This document shows positions 1-8,274 of a DNA stretch of 64,000 nt, piece by piece. The notes below the pieces were generated by a model. It was not told where the DNA came from. It was given only the letters and a program-made list of their open reading frames with translations, and ran no database searches. This DNA comes from Actinoplanes flavus (GTDB taxonomy: Bacteria; Actinomycetota; Actinomycetes; Mycobacteriales; Micromonosporaceae), in contig NZ_JAGFNS010000002.1 of assembly GCF_017592555.1 (NCBI RefSeq), positions 439,323 through 503,322 of the forward strand, given 5' to 3'. A program made the translations under genes and the position numbers. The stretch's first letter is position 1, and each line of letters starts with the position of its first letter.

Positions 1-1
1 C

Positions 2-85
2 GTCGTCTTCGTGGCCGCCGCGGGCGTGCTGATCGCGCACGCGCTCGGGGCACGGATGGCGGTGCCGACTTCGCGGCGTCTCTGA
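2..85 (+). CDS. C-terminal end of a truncated membrane protein
   Basis: An open frame enters from the left edge and stops at TGA 83-85, giving 27 residues: a hydrophobic stretch (VVFVAAAGVLIAHALGA) and then a short basic tail (SRRL). This looks like the last transmembrane helix and cytoplasmic tail of a permease or type VII secretion-type membrane protein, but the fragment is too short to name. Its strand and its 60-bp distance to the next start would allow it to head the downstream secretion-like group. Confidence 0.4.
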   Translation, partial: VVFVAAAGVLIAHALGARMAVPTSRRL

Positions 86-144
86 ACGGAAACCGGGCGC
101 CCGGCGTAGACCCCAGCGAGACGTCATGCTGGGAGGTGGGCGCG

Positions 145-627
145 ATGGGGCTTTACGGGGACCCGGACGAGCTCGACCGGCTGGCCGCCCGGCTCCGGGA
201 GAAGGCCGCGCGGATCCGTGACGAGGCGGCCACCCATGAGGCGCGCGGGCACGCCGCCGCGTGGGTGTCCGACGGGGCCGCCGCCTACCGGGAGCGGCTC
301 AGCCGCGACCGGGCCGAAGTGGCCCGGCAGGCCGCCGGGATCGACCACGCGGCCGCGTTGCTCACCGAGCACGCCGAGAGCGTCCGGCAGATCATCGCCG
401 ACATCGCCCGCATCGAACGCGAGACCCGGCAGTGGTTCGTGGACACCGGGAAGAGCCTGGTGGACCGGGCCGACGACCTGATCGAGGCGGCCGGGCGCAC
501 CCTGCGGCGCGGGCTCACCGAACCGCCATGGGTCGACTGGCCGTTCCGGCCGGACAACCTGCCCGCCGCGGGCGACGTCCGGTGGCTCGAGGTGGGACGG
601 TTCCTGCGCGGCGAGGGAGCGCTGTGA
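145..627 (+). CDS. WXG100-like (ESX-type) small helical protein
   Basis: A 160-residue, almost entirely helical and charged protein. Near residue 45 the segment AAWVSDGAAAYRERL resembles the W-x-S/G-x-A-A-x-A-Y/F turn of WXG100/ESX proteins. These are small helical hairpins that pair with larger partners for type VII secretion. The C-terminal 60 residues extend past the usual 100-residue fold. ATG 145 is preferred because GGGAGG lies 8 bases upstream; GTG 136 in the same frame has no such site. The stop overlaps the GTG of the next gene (GTGA), so the two are probably translationally coupled. The family is inferred from motif and context, not from a match. Confidence 0.55.
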   Translation: MGLYGDPDELDRLAARLREKAARIRDEAATHEARGHAAAWVSDGAAAYRERLSRDRAEVARQAAGIDHAAALLTEHAESVRQIIADIARIERETRQWFVDTGKSLVDRADDLIEAAGRTLRRGLTEPPWVDWPFRPDNLPAAGDVRWLEVGRFLRGEGAL

Positions 628-1325
628 CGGCGGCCCGGCGGCTCGTCCTCGACGGTGGTGAGCTGCTCGCGTATGCCGACGGGCTGGGGCTCGCGCTGCC
701 GCCCGGGATCGTCCCCGGCGCCGTCGGTCCCGCCCCGGGCGTGCCGCCGGTGGGTGCGGCGCTCGCCGTCAACCTGACCGTGCTGGCCCGGCCGGTCGTG
801 GCGGTACGGGTCGAGGCCGGGATCGGCGGACGGGCGCTGCGCGGCTGGTACGCGCTGGCCGGAATGTTCGGGGCGAGCCTGTTCGCGCTGCCCGGCGACC
901 GGGCCGAACTGTCGCTGTTCCCGGCCGCGGAACTCGGGCGGGAACTGCTGCGGGCGGTACCCGACGAGCCGGCCTCCCTGCTGTCGGTGCTCAACCCGGG
1001 TGAGCCGCTCACCGGAACCGTGCCGCTGGACGAGCTGCGGGAACCCGACCCGGCCTGGTTCAGCCGGCTGCCGCAGGACACCACCGGACCGGTGGCCCGG
1101 GCCCGTGCCGTCACCCACGGGACGCTGTCGGCGCTGGTCACCGGCCGGGCGCCGGACTCCGGCGTGCTCGCCGGGCGGGTGGTGTGGCTGCGTACCGGCG
1201 ACCGGTGGACCGGGATGCGGCCGATGCCCGGCCGGACGGTCCGGTTCGAGCCGGTCGAACCGGCCGACTTCCCGAGCTGGCTGGCCCCGGCGCTGGCCAC
1301 CGTGCTGGCGGCCTCCCATGGCTGA
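624..1325 (+). CDS. EspG-like ESX secretion-associated protein
   Basis: A 233-residue protein starting at GTG 624, overlapping the previous stop. The order of elements follows actinobacterial EspG-type proteins: an N-terminal segment, LTVLARPVVAVRVEA (a strand in which a substrate-binding sheet begins), an alternating beta region with arginine-rich ends, and a final WLAPALATVL helix. EspG proteins are cytosolic chaperones that hold specific WXG/PE-PPE substrates before type VII export. Position between a WXG-like gene and a helical/hydrolase gene fits that role. No signal peptide or membrane segment is seen. The assignment rests on overall pattern and neighbourhood and could be wrong. Confidence 0.45.
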   Translation: MTAARRLVLDGGELLAYADGLGLALPPGIVPGAVGPAPGVPPVGAALAVNLTVLARPVVAVRVEAGIGGRALRGWYALAGMFGASLFALPGDRAELSLFPAAELGRELLRAVPDEPASLLSVLNPGEPLTGTVPLDELREPDPAWFSRLPQDTTGPVARARAVTHGTLSALVTGRAPDSGVLAGRVVWLRTGDRWTGMRPMPGRTVRFEPVEPADFPSWLAPALATVLAASHG

Positions 1326-2679
1326 ACCGGAGATCACCGGCGGTGCGGGCGGGGTCAGCGCCGACTACGCCGACCTGGCCATGCTGGCCCGCGGCAGCGA
1401 CGACCTGGCCCGCACCCTCGGCCGGATCAGTGTGGACTGCCACGCCGTCGCCGCCGACCCGGACGTCCTGGCCTCGGCGGTGCTGTCACCGGTCACCGCG
1501 GCCCGGTTCGAGGCGGCGCTGGTGGAGGTGCTCGACGGGCCGGGCGGGCTGAGCGGGCAGGCGGCCGAGTTCGGGGTACGGGCGGTGGGGCTGCGGGCGG
1601 CGGCGGCGTCGTACGAGGCCACCGACGCCGCCGGGGCCGCCCTGATCGACGCGGTCCGGTGGAGCGCCGGAGCGATGGCGCCGGTGACGCTGCCGGCCGG
1701 GATCGCCGGGCTGCTGATCACCGACCCGGGCATCGTGACCGGGCTGATCGACGATCCGGGTTCGTTCCAGCGGATCATCACCGATCATCCGGGCATCGTG
1801 GACGCGGTCGTGGGTGGGGCGCCGGGGCTGTTGGGGGTGCTCACCGGGGGTGGGGTGGTCACCGACGTGAAGGGCGGGGCGGACCTGGTCGCCGGCCTCT
1901 ACCCGGACGGAACGCCGACGGTCACCGAGATCGACGGCGTCGCCGACGACGCTCGTGCGCGGACGGTGCCGAGGAATGTGGGGGACATCTTCGAAGGTCT
2001 CGACTACCGGAACAGCACCGTGAGCGAAGGACAGCCGGACCGGATCGACGTGAAGCGGATCGTCGGCCCGGACGGAACGAAGTCGTTCATCGTGAACCTG
2101 CCCGGCACCAAGGACTGGAACCTGCCCACCGACGGATTCAACCGTGAACTGAACGATCTCGGCACGAATGTGCACGTGCTCGGCGGCGACGTGACCGCCC
2201 GGGAACGCGCGATCGCGATGGCGCTGCACCAGGCCGGCGCCGGCAGCGCCGATCCCGTGATGCTGGTCGGGCATTCACAGGGTGGCATGGTGGCGATGCA
2301 GGCCGCGCACGACCGGGGGACCGCCGATTTCGACTTCAACGTCACCCACGTGGTGACGGCCGGCTCACCGGTCGGCCGCATCGCCGTTCCGGACGACGTG
2401 CAGGTGCTCTCCCTGGAGAACAAGCACGACATCGTGCCGCACCTCGACGCGGCCGACAATCCCGACCGGCCCAACCGGACGACCGTGACTTTCGGCGACC
2501 AACATGGAACGTTCGAGGGCAACCATGGAACCACCGAGTCGTACCTGCCGGCCGGTCAGGATCTCGACGCGAGTTCCCACCCGTCGGTGGTGGGTTTCCG
2601 GGACAGTGCCTCCGCCTTCCTTCCCTCCGGCGACGCGACCGTGACATCCCGCGTCTTCGAACTGAGCCGTGAACCATGA
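1318..2679 (+). CDS. Helical N-terminus plus alpha/beta-hydrolase protein, possible type VII effector
   Basis: A 453-residue protein. Residues 1-115 are helical and alanine-rich like an ESX/LXG-type module. Residues 120-190 are glycine-rich and hydrophobic. From about 225 an alpha/beta-hydrolase domain contains the nucleophile elbow GHSQGG with Ser320, followed by a probable acid in ENKHDIVPHLD and a late histidine (SSHPSVVGF). That arrangement is typical of lipases and esterases. There is no Sec or Tat signal, so export would need another route such as type VII secretion. ATG 1318 overlaps the upstream stop. The next gene encodes a lipoprotein, a plausible partner or immunity protein. Substrate unknown. 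Confidence 0.55.
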   Translation: MAEPEITGGAGGVSADYADLAMLARGSDDLARTLGRISVDCHAVAADPDVLASAVLSPVTAARFEAALVEVLDGPGGLSGQAAEFGVRAVGLRAAAASYEATDAAGAALIDAVRWSAGAMAPVTLPAGIAGLLITDPGIVTGLIDDPGSFQRIITDHPGIVDAVVGGAPGLLGVLTGGGVVTDVKGGADLVAGLYPDGTPTVTEIDGVADDARARTVPRNVGDIFEGLDYRNSTVSEGQPDRIDVKRIVGPDGTKSFIVNLPGTKDWNLPTDGFNRELNDLGTNVHVLGGDVTARERAIAMALHQAGAGSADPVMLVGHSQGGMVAMQAAHDRGTADFDFNVTHVVTAGSPVGRIAVPDDVQVLSLENKHDIVPHLDAADNPDRPNRTTVTFGDQHGTFEGNHGTTESYLPAGQDLDASSHPSVVGFRDSASAFLPSGDATVTSRVFELSREP

Positions 2680-2690
2680 CAGGAGGAACC

Positions 2691-3101
2691 GTGAACCGCC
2701 GTTGGGCGCTGATCGCCGTCGTGTTGGTGTTCCTCGGAATCGCGGGCTGCGCCCAGAGCCCGGAGGACCGTGAGCAGAACAATGCCGTGACGGAGCGGAT
2801 GGAGGCGGTGCTGGCCGAGAACCCGGACGTCGTGCGGACAAGGCTGACCTACCAGAACAACATCACGGCCGGGAAGTCGCTGGATGCCAGTGTCGGGGTC
2901 GGCAAGGGTGCCGACCTGGCGCCGATCGCCGAGGAGACCATCAAGGTGATCTGGACGAGTGAGCTGGCCCCGTTGCGGAACGTGACGGTGTATGTCTGGG
3001 ACACCACCGACGACACCCGCCACGACGAGCGCCGGCTGAACTTCGAGGACGCGGCGCTGACCGCGGAGCTGGAGGGGAAATACGGGCCGCGGCCCGTCTA
3101 A
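2691..3101 (+). CDS. Small lipoprotein
   Basis: A 136-residue lipoprotein. NRR is followed by a hydrophobic helix and the lipobox IAGC (Cys about 22), so the mature protein should be lipid-anchored outside the membrane. The rest is soluble and charged, with no motif I recognise. GTG 2691 is chosen because AGGAGG lies 5 bases upstream; ATG 2676 in the same frame lies before that site. It follows the hydrolase gene by 11 bases and closes the group, so it may be a membrane-bound partner or immunity protein of that hydrolase. That role is inference only. Confidence 0.6.
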   Translation: MNRRWALIAVVLVFLGIAGCAQSPEDREQNNAVTERMEAVLAENPDVVRTRLTYQNNITAGKSLDASVGVGKGADLAPIAEETIKVIWTSELAPLRNVTVYVWDTTDDTRHDERRLNFEDAALTAELEGKYGPRPV

Positions 3102-3179
3102 TCACCATTCGTCACTACTGAGGGTTTTCTTCGCGTCACGCTCCGGATGAGACTGGCCGTGACTAGTGAAGGAGGCGCC

Positions 3180-4442
3180 ATGGGCAACAGAGCCGTTGTC
3201 TACCAGGGCCCCGGACGGGTCGAGGTGCACGACATCGACTACCCCGGGTACGAGATGAGGGACGGGCCGGGGGTCAACAAGGAGAACGTGGGCCGCCGGA
3301 CCCCGCACGGAGCGATCCTCAAGACCCTGGTCAGCAACATCTGCGGCAGCGACCAGCACATGGTCCGCGGCCGGACCACCGCTCCGGAGGGGCTGGTCCT
3401 CGGGCACGAGATCACCGGTGAGGTGGTGGACGTCGGGCCCGACGTGGAGTTCGTGCGGGTCGGCGACATCGTGTCGGTGCCGTTCAACATCTCCTGCGGC
3501 CGGTGCCGCAACTGCAAGGAGCGCAAGACCGGCGTGTGTCTCAACGTCAACCCCGACAGACCCGGATCAGCGTACGGGTATGTCGACATGGGCGGCTGGG
3601 TCGGCGGCCAGGCGGAGTACGTGATGGTCCCGTACGCCGACTGGAACCTGCTCCGCTTCCCGGACCGCGACCAGGCCCTGGAGAAGATCCTCGACCTGGC
3701 CATGCTCAGCGACATCTTCCCGACCGGCTACCACGGCTGTGTGAGCGCGGGCGTGACCACCGGCTCGACCGTCTACATCGCCGGCGCCGGACCGGTCGGG
3801 CTGGCCGCCGCCACCTCGGCGTTCCTGCTCGGCGCGGCGGTCGTCATCGTCGGCGACCTCAACGACGAGCGGCTCGCGCAGGCCCGCGGCTTCGGCTGCG
3901 AGACGATCAACGTGGCGCACGGTGACCCGGTCGAGCAGGTGCAGCAGATCCTCGGGCGGGCGGCTCCCGCGATCGGGCAGCCGCTTGTCGACTCGGCCGT
4001 CGACGCGGTCGGATTCGAGGCCCGGGGGCATGGGCGGGACTCGTCGACCGAGATGCCGGCCACCGTCCTGAACTCGCTGATGAACCTCACCCGGGCGGGC
4101 GGGGCGATCGGCGTACCCGGTCTGTATGTGACCGGTGACCCGGGCGGGGTCGACGAGGCCGCGCGGGTCGGATCGCTGTCGTTGCGGCTCGGCCTGGGCT
4201 GGGCGAAGTCGCACTCCTTCGTCACCGGCCAGTGCCCGGTGATGAAGTACAACCACCAGCTCATGATGGCGATCCTGCACGACCGGGTGCGGATCGCGCG
4301 CAACGTCAACGCCACGCCGATCCCCCTGGACGAGGCTCCGCGGGGATACCAGGAGTTCGACCAGGGGGCGGCCCGCAAGTACGTGCTGGACCCGCACGGC
4401 GTACTGCGTCAGGGAACCGTGACGGTCAGGTCGGCCACGTAG
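3180..4442 (+). CDS. fdhA: Glutathione-independent formaldehyde dehydrogenase (zinc alcohol dehydrogenase family)
   Basis: A 420-residue medium-chain zinc dehydrogenase. It has the catalytic-zinc region NICGSDQH and LGHEITGEV, a structural zinc cluster CGRCRNCKERKTGVC, and a Rossmann motif GAGPVG. The long insertions (KENVGRRTPHGAILK; GYVDMGGWVGGQAEYV) match the Pseudomonas putida-type formaldehyde dehydrogenase/dismutase subgroup, which oxidises formaldehyde with tightly bound NAD and no glutathione. ATG 3180 is selected over ATG 3147 because GGAGG sits 6 bases upstream. The 3' end overlaps the convergent dioxygenase gene by 34 bp. It probably detoxifies aldehydes. Confidence 0.88.
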   Translation: MGNRAVVYQGPGRVEVHDIDYPGYEMRDGPGVNKENVGRRTPHGAILKTLVSNICGSDQHMVRGRTTAPEGLVLGHEITGEVVDVGPDVEFVRVGDIVSVPFNISCGRCRNCKERKTGVCLNVNPDRPGSAYGYVDMGGWVGGQAEYVMVPYADWNLLRFPDRDQALEKILDLAMLSDIFPTGYHGCVSAGVTTGSTVYIAGAGPVGLAAATSAFLLGAAVVIVGDLNDERLAQARGFGCETINVAHGDPVEQVQQILGRAAPAIGQPLVDSAVDAVGFEARGHGRDSSTEMPATVLNSLMNLTRAGGAIGVPGLYVTGDPGGVDEAARVGSLSLRLGLGWAKSHSFVTGQCPVMKYNHQLMMAILHDRVRIARNVNATPIPLDEAPRGYQEFDQGAARKYVLDPHGVLRQGTVTVRSAT

Positions 4443-5209
4443 CCGGCCGACACCGAACCGGTCACGGTCGCCATCTGGGTGGCGGCCAGGTCGTCACCGA
4501 ACACCATGTCACCGGCCAGGGTGATCCGGCTCAGGTTGGTGACGCTCTGCGAATAGCCGGTCGCGCTGCTGTAGACCGTCCGGGAGACGGACTCCGGCAG
4601 CGCGATCTGCGAGGTCTTCCGGATCGGCCCGGACGCGCTGGTGGCCGCGGCGAGCGACGAGTACACCTCGAAGTGGACGTGCGGCCACCGGCCCGCGTAG
4701 CAGCCCGGGTAGATGCTGGTGAACGTCACCGTGCCGGACGAGTTGGTCACCTGGATGCCGCGCAGGTAGTTCTGGTTCGTGACACCGGACGAGTAGAGCG
4801 AGTAGCGCCCGGCCCGGTCGCAGTGCCAGGCGTAGACCGCCGCGCCGACGGTCGGTGTGCAGGCCGCGTTCAGCACGGTCAGGGAGAACTGCAACGGTAC
4901 GCCCGGTGCGGTGGTGGTCGACGTGCCGAACGACGACCGGATGTCACCGCGCACGATGCCGGAGAGCACGCGTACGTTGGGGCCGTTCGAGCCGTCGGCC
5001 GGGTACGGTCCCGCGGTCTCCGAGTCGACCTCCGCGGCGCAGGCGGCGACGGCCGGGTCCGCGGTGCCGTTGATCAGGGCGCCGCCGGCCACGGCCAGGG
5101 CACCGGCCCCGCCGATCGTGGACAGCATCCGCCGCCGGGTCATGACGGGTAGGTCGTAGGTGAGGCCCTTGTCGTGCACCTCACGTACGAAGGCTTCGTT
5201 GTCCTGCAT
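4409..5209 (-). CDS. Tat-exported intradiol ring-cleavage dioxygenase-like protein
   Basis: A 266-residue protein. A twin-arginine signal (MTRRRMLSTIGG plus a hydrophobic alanine/glycine run) around residues 23-50 predicts export. The mature part has the intradiol fold signature: AETGPYP-type start, AWHCDRAGRYSLY, YLRGIQVT, and FTSIYPGCYAGRWPHVHFEVY. The last segment carries the Tyr and His-x-His expected to bind non-haem Fe(III). Family members open catechol rings between the hydroxyls; exported ones in actinomycetes are mostly uncharacterised. Start ATG 5209 follows GGAGG by 7 bases. It converges on fdhA. Confidence 0.75.
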   Translation of the reverse strand: MQDNEAFVREVHDKGLTYDLPVMTRRRMLSTIGGAGALAVAGGALINGTADPAVAACAAEVDSETAGPYPADGSNGPNVRVLSGIVRGDIRSSFGTSTTTAPGVPLQFSLTVLNAACTPTVGAAVYAWHCDRAGRYSLYSSGVTNQNYLRGIQVTNSSGTVTFTSIYPGCYAGRWPHVHFEVYSSLAAATSASGPIRKTSQIALPESVSRTVYSSATGYSQSVTNLSRITLAGDMVFGDDLAATQMATVTGSVSAGYVADLTVTVP

Positions 5210-5310
5210 GGGGTTCCTCCTTCTGCCGTTGGGGGAACCGCATCGAAACATCGAAGTCTATGAATGACCTGTGGTTGATCTCCGGGTGGGCATACCGGCT
5301 GGGTCATCTC

Positions 5311-5347
5311 TTGCCTCCGAGGAAAGAGTTCGTGTATCTTTCCCCTC
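5311..5347 (+). promoter_or_regulatory. Promoter with overlapping inverted repeat upstream of the membrane protein/HTH pair
   Basis: TTGCCT (5311-5316) and TATCTT (5335-5340) are 18 bp apart, a plausible -35/-10 pair ending 40 bp before ATG 5381. GAGGAAAGA (5319-5327) and TCTTTCCCCTC (5337-5347) form an imperfect inverted repeat across the spacer and -10 box, a natural place for a repressor. The HTH protein at 5821-6156 is the obvious candidate. Confidence 0.45.
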
Positions 5348-5380
5348 AGGAAACATTTGCCTACGGGGAAGGTGTCCGAC

Positions 5381-5824
5381 ATGGATGTCGACGAGGCGTC
5401 GAAGGCGCTGGCCGAGATGCAACGGCGTAACGAGCAGACGCTGCGGCAGGGGAGTCCCAGCCGGCTCCCAGCGTGGTACACGTTCGGCTCCGCGGCCGCC
5501 CTCATGCTGATCTGGGCCAGTGGCGATGTGGACGGCTGGCTCGAAGTGGCGATGATCGCCGGCGGGGTCGGCGCCACCCTCGCCCTGACCCGGCTCCTCG
5601 AGCGCATCACCGGCGTGCGGTTGCGGGCGCGGGCTCTGCGGATCGGGCCGATCGCGCTGCTCATCACGGCCATGCTGATCGTCAGCATCGTGGTGGGCTC
5701 GGTGATGCGGCTGTATGACATCGCCGCGTCCAACACCATCGGTGGCCTGGCCGCGTCGATCGTGCTGATCCTGGCCGGGGGGTCGGCGCAGGCCGCCGCG
5801 GCCCGGCCCCGGAAGCGGCCATGA
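5381..5824 (+). CDS. Four-helix membrane protein of unknown function
   Basis: A 147-residue integral membrane protein. A charged cytoplasmic N-terminus of about 35 residues (SKALAEMQRRNEQTLRQG) is followed by four hydrophobic segments in two pairs, near 36-52, 55-73, 88-110 and 118-140. The pairs are separated by a basic loop (RLLERITGVRLRARALR). The last residues are basic. ATG 5381 is chosen since GGAAGG lies about 9 bases upstream; the frame also opens at TTG 5357. It overlaps the following HTH gene by ATGA. Such pairs of a small membrane protein with a MarR/PadR-sized regulator are common in actinomycetes, but I know no defined role. Confidence 0.7.
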   Translation: MDVDEASKALAEMQRRNEQTLRQGSPSRLPAWYTFGSAAALMLIWASGDVDGWLEVAMIAGGVGATLALTRLLERITGVRLRARALRIGPIALLITAMLIVSIVVGSVMRLYDIAASNTIGGLAASIVLILAGGSAQAAAARPRKRP

Positions 5825-6156
5825 GCGGCGGGCGACCAGAGGGCTTCAACGAGCTGCTGCACTTCCCGGTCCGGCTCTCGATCGTGTCGCTGCTCGCTCC
5901 GGCCGTGCACGTCGAGTTCAGCTTCCTGCGTGAGGCGACCGGGCTCAGCGACTCCGCACTGAGCAAGCAGCTGACGAGCCTCCAGGAGGCGGGCTACGTC
6001 GAGGTCCGCCGCACCGGCCGCCGGGCCACCGCCGCCCTCACCGCCGAGGGCCGCCGAGCCCTGGCCGAACACGCGGCCGCGCTCCGAGCCCTGCTCGGCG
6101 CCGCCTTCGACGGCGCCCCACCAGAGACACCGGCCGGCGAGGCCCTCCGGCCATGA
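5821..6156 (+). CDS. Winged-helix transcriptional regulator
   Basis: A 111-residue DNA-binding protein. Its body (LLHFPVRLSIVSLL, FSFLREATGLSDSALSKQLTSLQEAGYV, RRTGRRATAALTAEGRRALAEH) is a winged helix of the single-domain MarR-like group (winged-helix DNA-binding, HTH_34 type). In this group the recognition helix follows SDSALSKQL and the wing is the basic hairpin. No sensor domain is present. It is translationally coupled to the membrane protein gene and probably autoregulates through the inverted repeat at 5319-5347. The effector is unknown. Confidence 0.75.
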   Translation: MSGGRPEGFNELLHFPVRLSIVSLLAPAVHVEFSFLREATGLSDSALSKQLTSLQEAGYVEVRRTGRRATAALTAEGRRALAEHAAALRALLGAAFDGAPPETPAGEALRP

Positions 6157-6168
6157 CCGCCGGTCAGG

Positions 6169-8193
6169 TCATGGGTTGCTCTCGGACGTGCCGATCCAGC
6201 CGTTGAGCATGCGAGCACAACCCTCGGTGTCCGGGTGCTCCGGCCCGAGCACTGTTCTGAACTCCTCCACTGCCCTACTGAGGAGCGCGATCGCGTCGTC
6301 CGTGCGACCGTCCTGTTGGTAGGAGGCGGCGAGGTTGGCGCGGGCAAGGATGGTGTCGGGGTGCTGGTCGCCGAGGACGCGTTCGCTGTCGGTCAGGACC
6401 TGTTCTTCGAGGGCGATCGCGGCGTGGGTGCGGCCGTCCTCCCAACAGGAGAAGGCGAGGTCGGCGCGGGCGCCGATGGTTTCCGGGTGTTGATCCCCGA
6501 GGAGACGCGCAGCCTTCTCGCTGACGGGCCGCTGGTATTCGATCGCGGATCGGTGCAGGCCCGCATTCGAGAAGCTCTCCCATACGGTGTAGGGAAGGCT
6601 GTGGACCTCGGGTAGCCAGAGCGCCGACCCGGAGACCTCCTGCAGGGCGACGCCGTTGGAGCGCAGGGCGGTGGTGAGGTCGGTGATCACGTGGTCGTCC
6701 TCGGGCCATATCTCGAGTAGGGCGTCGGCGGCCGCACGGGCGGCGGGAGCGAGGTCGTCGGCTGACTCTCGCGCGGCTCGTGCCGTGAGGGCGTGGATGC
6801 GCACTGCCCGGGTGCTGTCGCCGGGGGTGTGGTCGACCAGGCCGTAGCGGTGGAGGAGCCGGAGCGCCTCGCGCGCCTGGGCGCCGGTGACCAGTGAGCC
6901 GGTGGCCGCGATCAGATATTCGGTCACCGTGGATGTCGTCCAGAACGCCTCGGGGTGGCCCGCCGGGTCGAGGAGCGACGCGAGCGTCAGTGCCGGGCGG
7001 GCCAGGCCGGCGGGATCGGCGGTCTCGGCCGCCTGCAAGGTCAGCAGCATGGTGGTCGCCACCGGGCGGGTGTGGTCGTCGGGTCTGCTGTCGGCGGGCA
7101 TCAGCTGGGTCAGGTGCTGGTTGCTGTCGCGGTAGCGGGACAGGTAGGTGCGGCAGGGCAGCGCCTGGTTGATCAGATAGGCGGCGGCGTGGGACAGCGC
7201 GAGCGGCAGATGGCCGAGGGCATCGGCGAGCTCCGCCAGCGAGTCGTCGAGGCAGATGGCGCGGTCGGCCCTGGTAAGGCGGTCGGTGAGGTAGGCGATC
7301 GACTCGTCCGGGTCGTACACGTCGATGTCGATCTTCTGGCGGCCGCTGCCGAGGATGGTCGCGTCCTGGAGGCGCGTGGTGGCGAGGGTCCAGCCGGTGG
7401 GCCGGGCCGGAGGCCACAGTTCCGCGATGTGGTCGGAGTCGGTGATGTCGTCCAGGACGATCAGCCAGGTCAGGTCGGTCGTGTGCAGCCAGTCCAGGAA
7501 GGCGACGGCGTCGGCGCTCTCGTCGGTCCCGGAGACGCCGGTGGCCCCCACCCGCTCGGCGGCTCGGGCGTAAGCGGCGAGGATCTGGTCGGGGCTGCTC
7601 GCGGGGACCCAGACCACCAGGTCGGTCTCCTTCTCCGCGATGGCCTGGTGAGCGGACCACGCGGCCAGTTGGGACTTACCGACTCCGCCGCCGCCGGACA
7701 GGACGCGGGCCGCGCTGTCGGCGTCGTCCTCGCCGAGCACCACGTCGGCGCCCGCGCCGCGGGCCGCGGTGATGCGTTCGCGCAGGCCGGTGCGCGGTTG
7801 GAAGGCCGCGGCCAGCGGCGGGATCATGCCCACGCACTCCGGATGCGGCCCGGTGGCGTTGCCGCCTGTGGGGACCGGTTTCGGCTGGGTGGCGTTGCCG
7901 CCTTCCGCCGGCTCTGGTGAGGCTGCGGCGGTGGGCGATCCCACCGTGACGGCGATGTCGGCGGCGGTGGGCGATCCCACCGCGACGGCGGTGTCGGCGG
8001 CGGTGGGCGGTGGGGAGAGTGGGATGAGATGGGTGGCGGCGAACGTGACCAGGGCGACCGCGACGGCGATCGCGCCGGCCAGCTGGTCGGCGATCTCCAG
8101 GCCGGCGCCGAAGAGCAGGGCGGAAAGGCAGGCCACGACGGCGGCGAAGAGGAGGCGGCCGACCAGGATCGCGCGGGGGGTACGGGGCGGCAT
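6169..8193 (-). CDS. Membrane-anchored STAND NTPase (NB-ARC-like) with C-terminal TPRs
   Basis: A 674-residue protein. Two hydrophobic helices (about 9-31 and 37-59) are followed by a proline/alanine linker in which the unit TAAD-AV-VGSP recurs. An NB-ARC-type NTPase follows, with P-loop SGGGGVGKSQ (166-175), sensor strand DLVVWVPA and Walker B LTWLIVLDD (241-249). A winged-helix region leads to kinesin-light-chain-type tetratricopeptides near 560-660 (ARLLGDQHPETIGARADLA, RVLGDQHPDTILARANLA, TVLGPEHPDTEG). STAND proteins are nucleotide-dependent switches that oligomerise on ligand sensing. They act in regulation and, in some families, in phage defence. No effector domain is visible, so signalling may be through the membrane segment. 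Confidence 0.75.
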   Translation of the reverse strand: MPPRTPRAILVGRLLFAAVVACLSALLFGAGLEIADQLAGAIAVAVALVTFAATHLIPLSPPPTAADTAVAVGSPTAADIAVTVGSPTAAASPEPAEGGNATQPKPVPTGGNATGPHPECVGMIPPLAAAFQPRTGLRERITAARGAGADVVLGEDDADSAARVLSGGGGVGKSQLAAWSAHQAIAEKETDLVVWVPASSPDQILAAYARAAERVGATGVSGTDESADAVAFLDWLHTTDLTWLIVLDDITDSDHIAELWPPARPTGWTLATTRLQDATILGSGRQKIDIDVYDPDESIAYLTDRLTRADRAICLDDSLAELADALGHLPLALSHAAAYLINQALPCRTYLSRYRDSNQHLTQLMPADSRPDDHTRPVATTMLLTLQAAETADPAGLARPALTLASLLDPAGHPEAFWTTSTVTEYLIAATGSLVTGAQAREALRLLHRYGLVDHTPGDSTRAVRIHALTARAARESADDLAPAARAAADALLEIWPEDDHVITDLTTALRSNGVALQEVSGSALWLPEVHSLPYTVWESFSNAGLHRSAIEYQRPVSEKAARLLGDQHPETIGARADLAFSCWEDGRTHAAIALEEQVLTDSERVLGDQHPDTILARANLAASYQQDGRTDDAIALLSRAVEEFRTVLGPEHPDTEGCARMLNGWIGTSESNP

Positions 8194-8274
8194 GGGCGGC
8201 GGCCTTCCGGCGGGCTGATGCTGGGAACGGCCAGTTTAGGAATACCGGTCCAGGCGGGACACTCGTCGATCGGG

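Noticed and set aside
285..1337. Long minus-strand open frame of 350 codons opposite the WXG-like and EspG-like genes
   Set aside because: It is a shadow of high G+C coding sequence on the plus strand: Arg/Pro/Gly-rich, no ribosome site, no recognisable domain. The plus-strand genes overlap by GTGA/ATG and have sensible starts.
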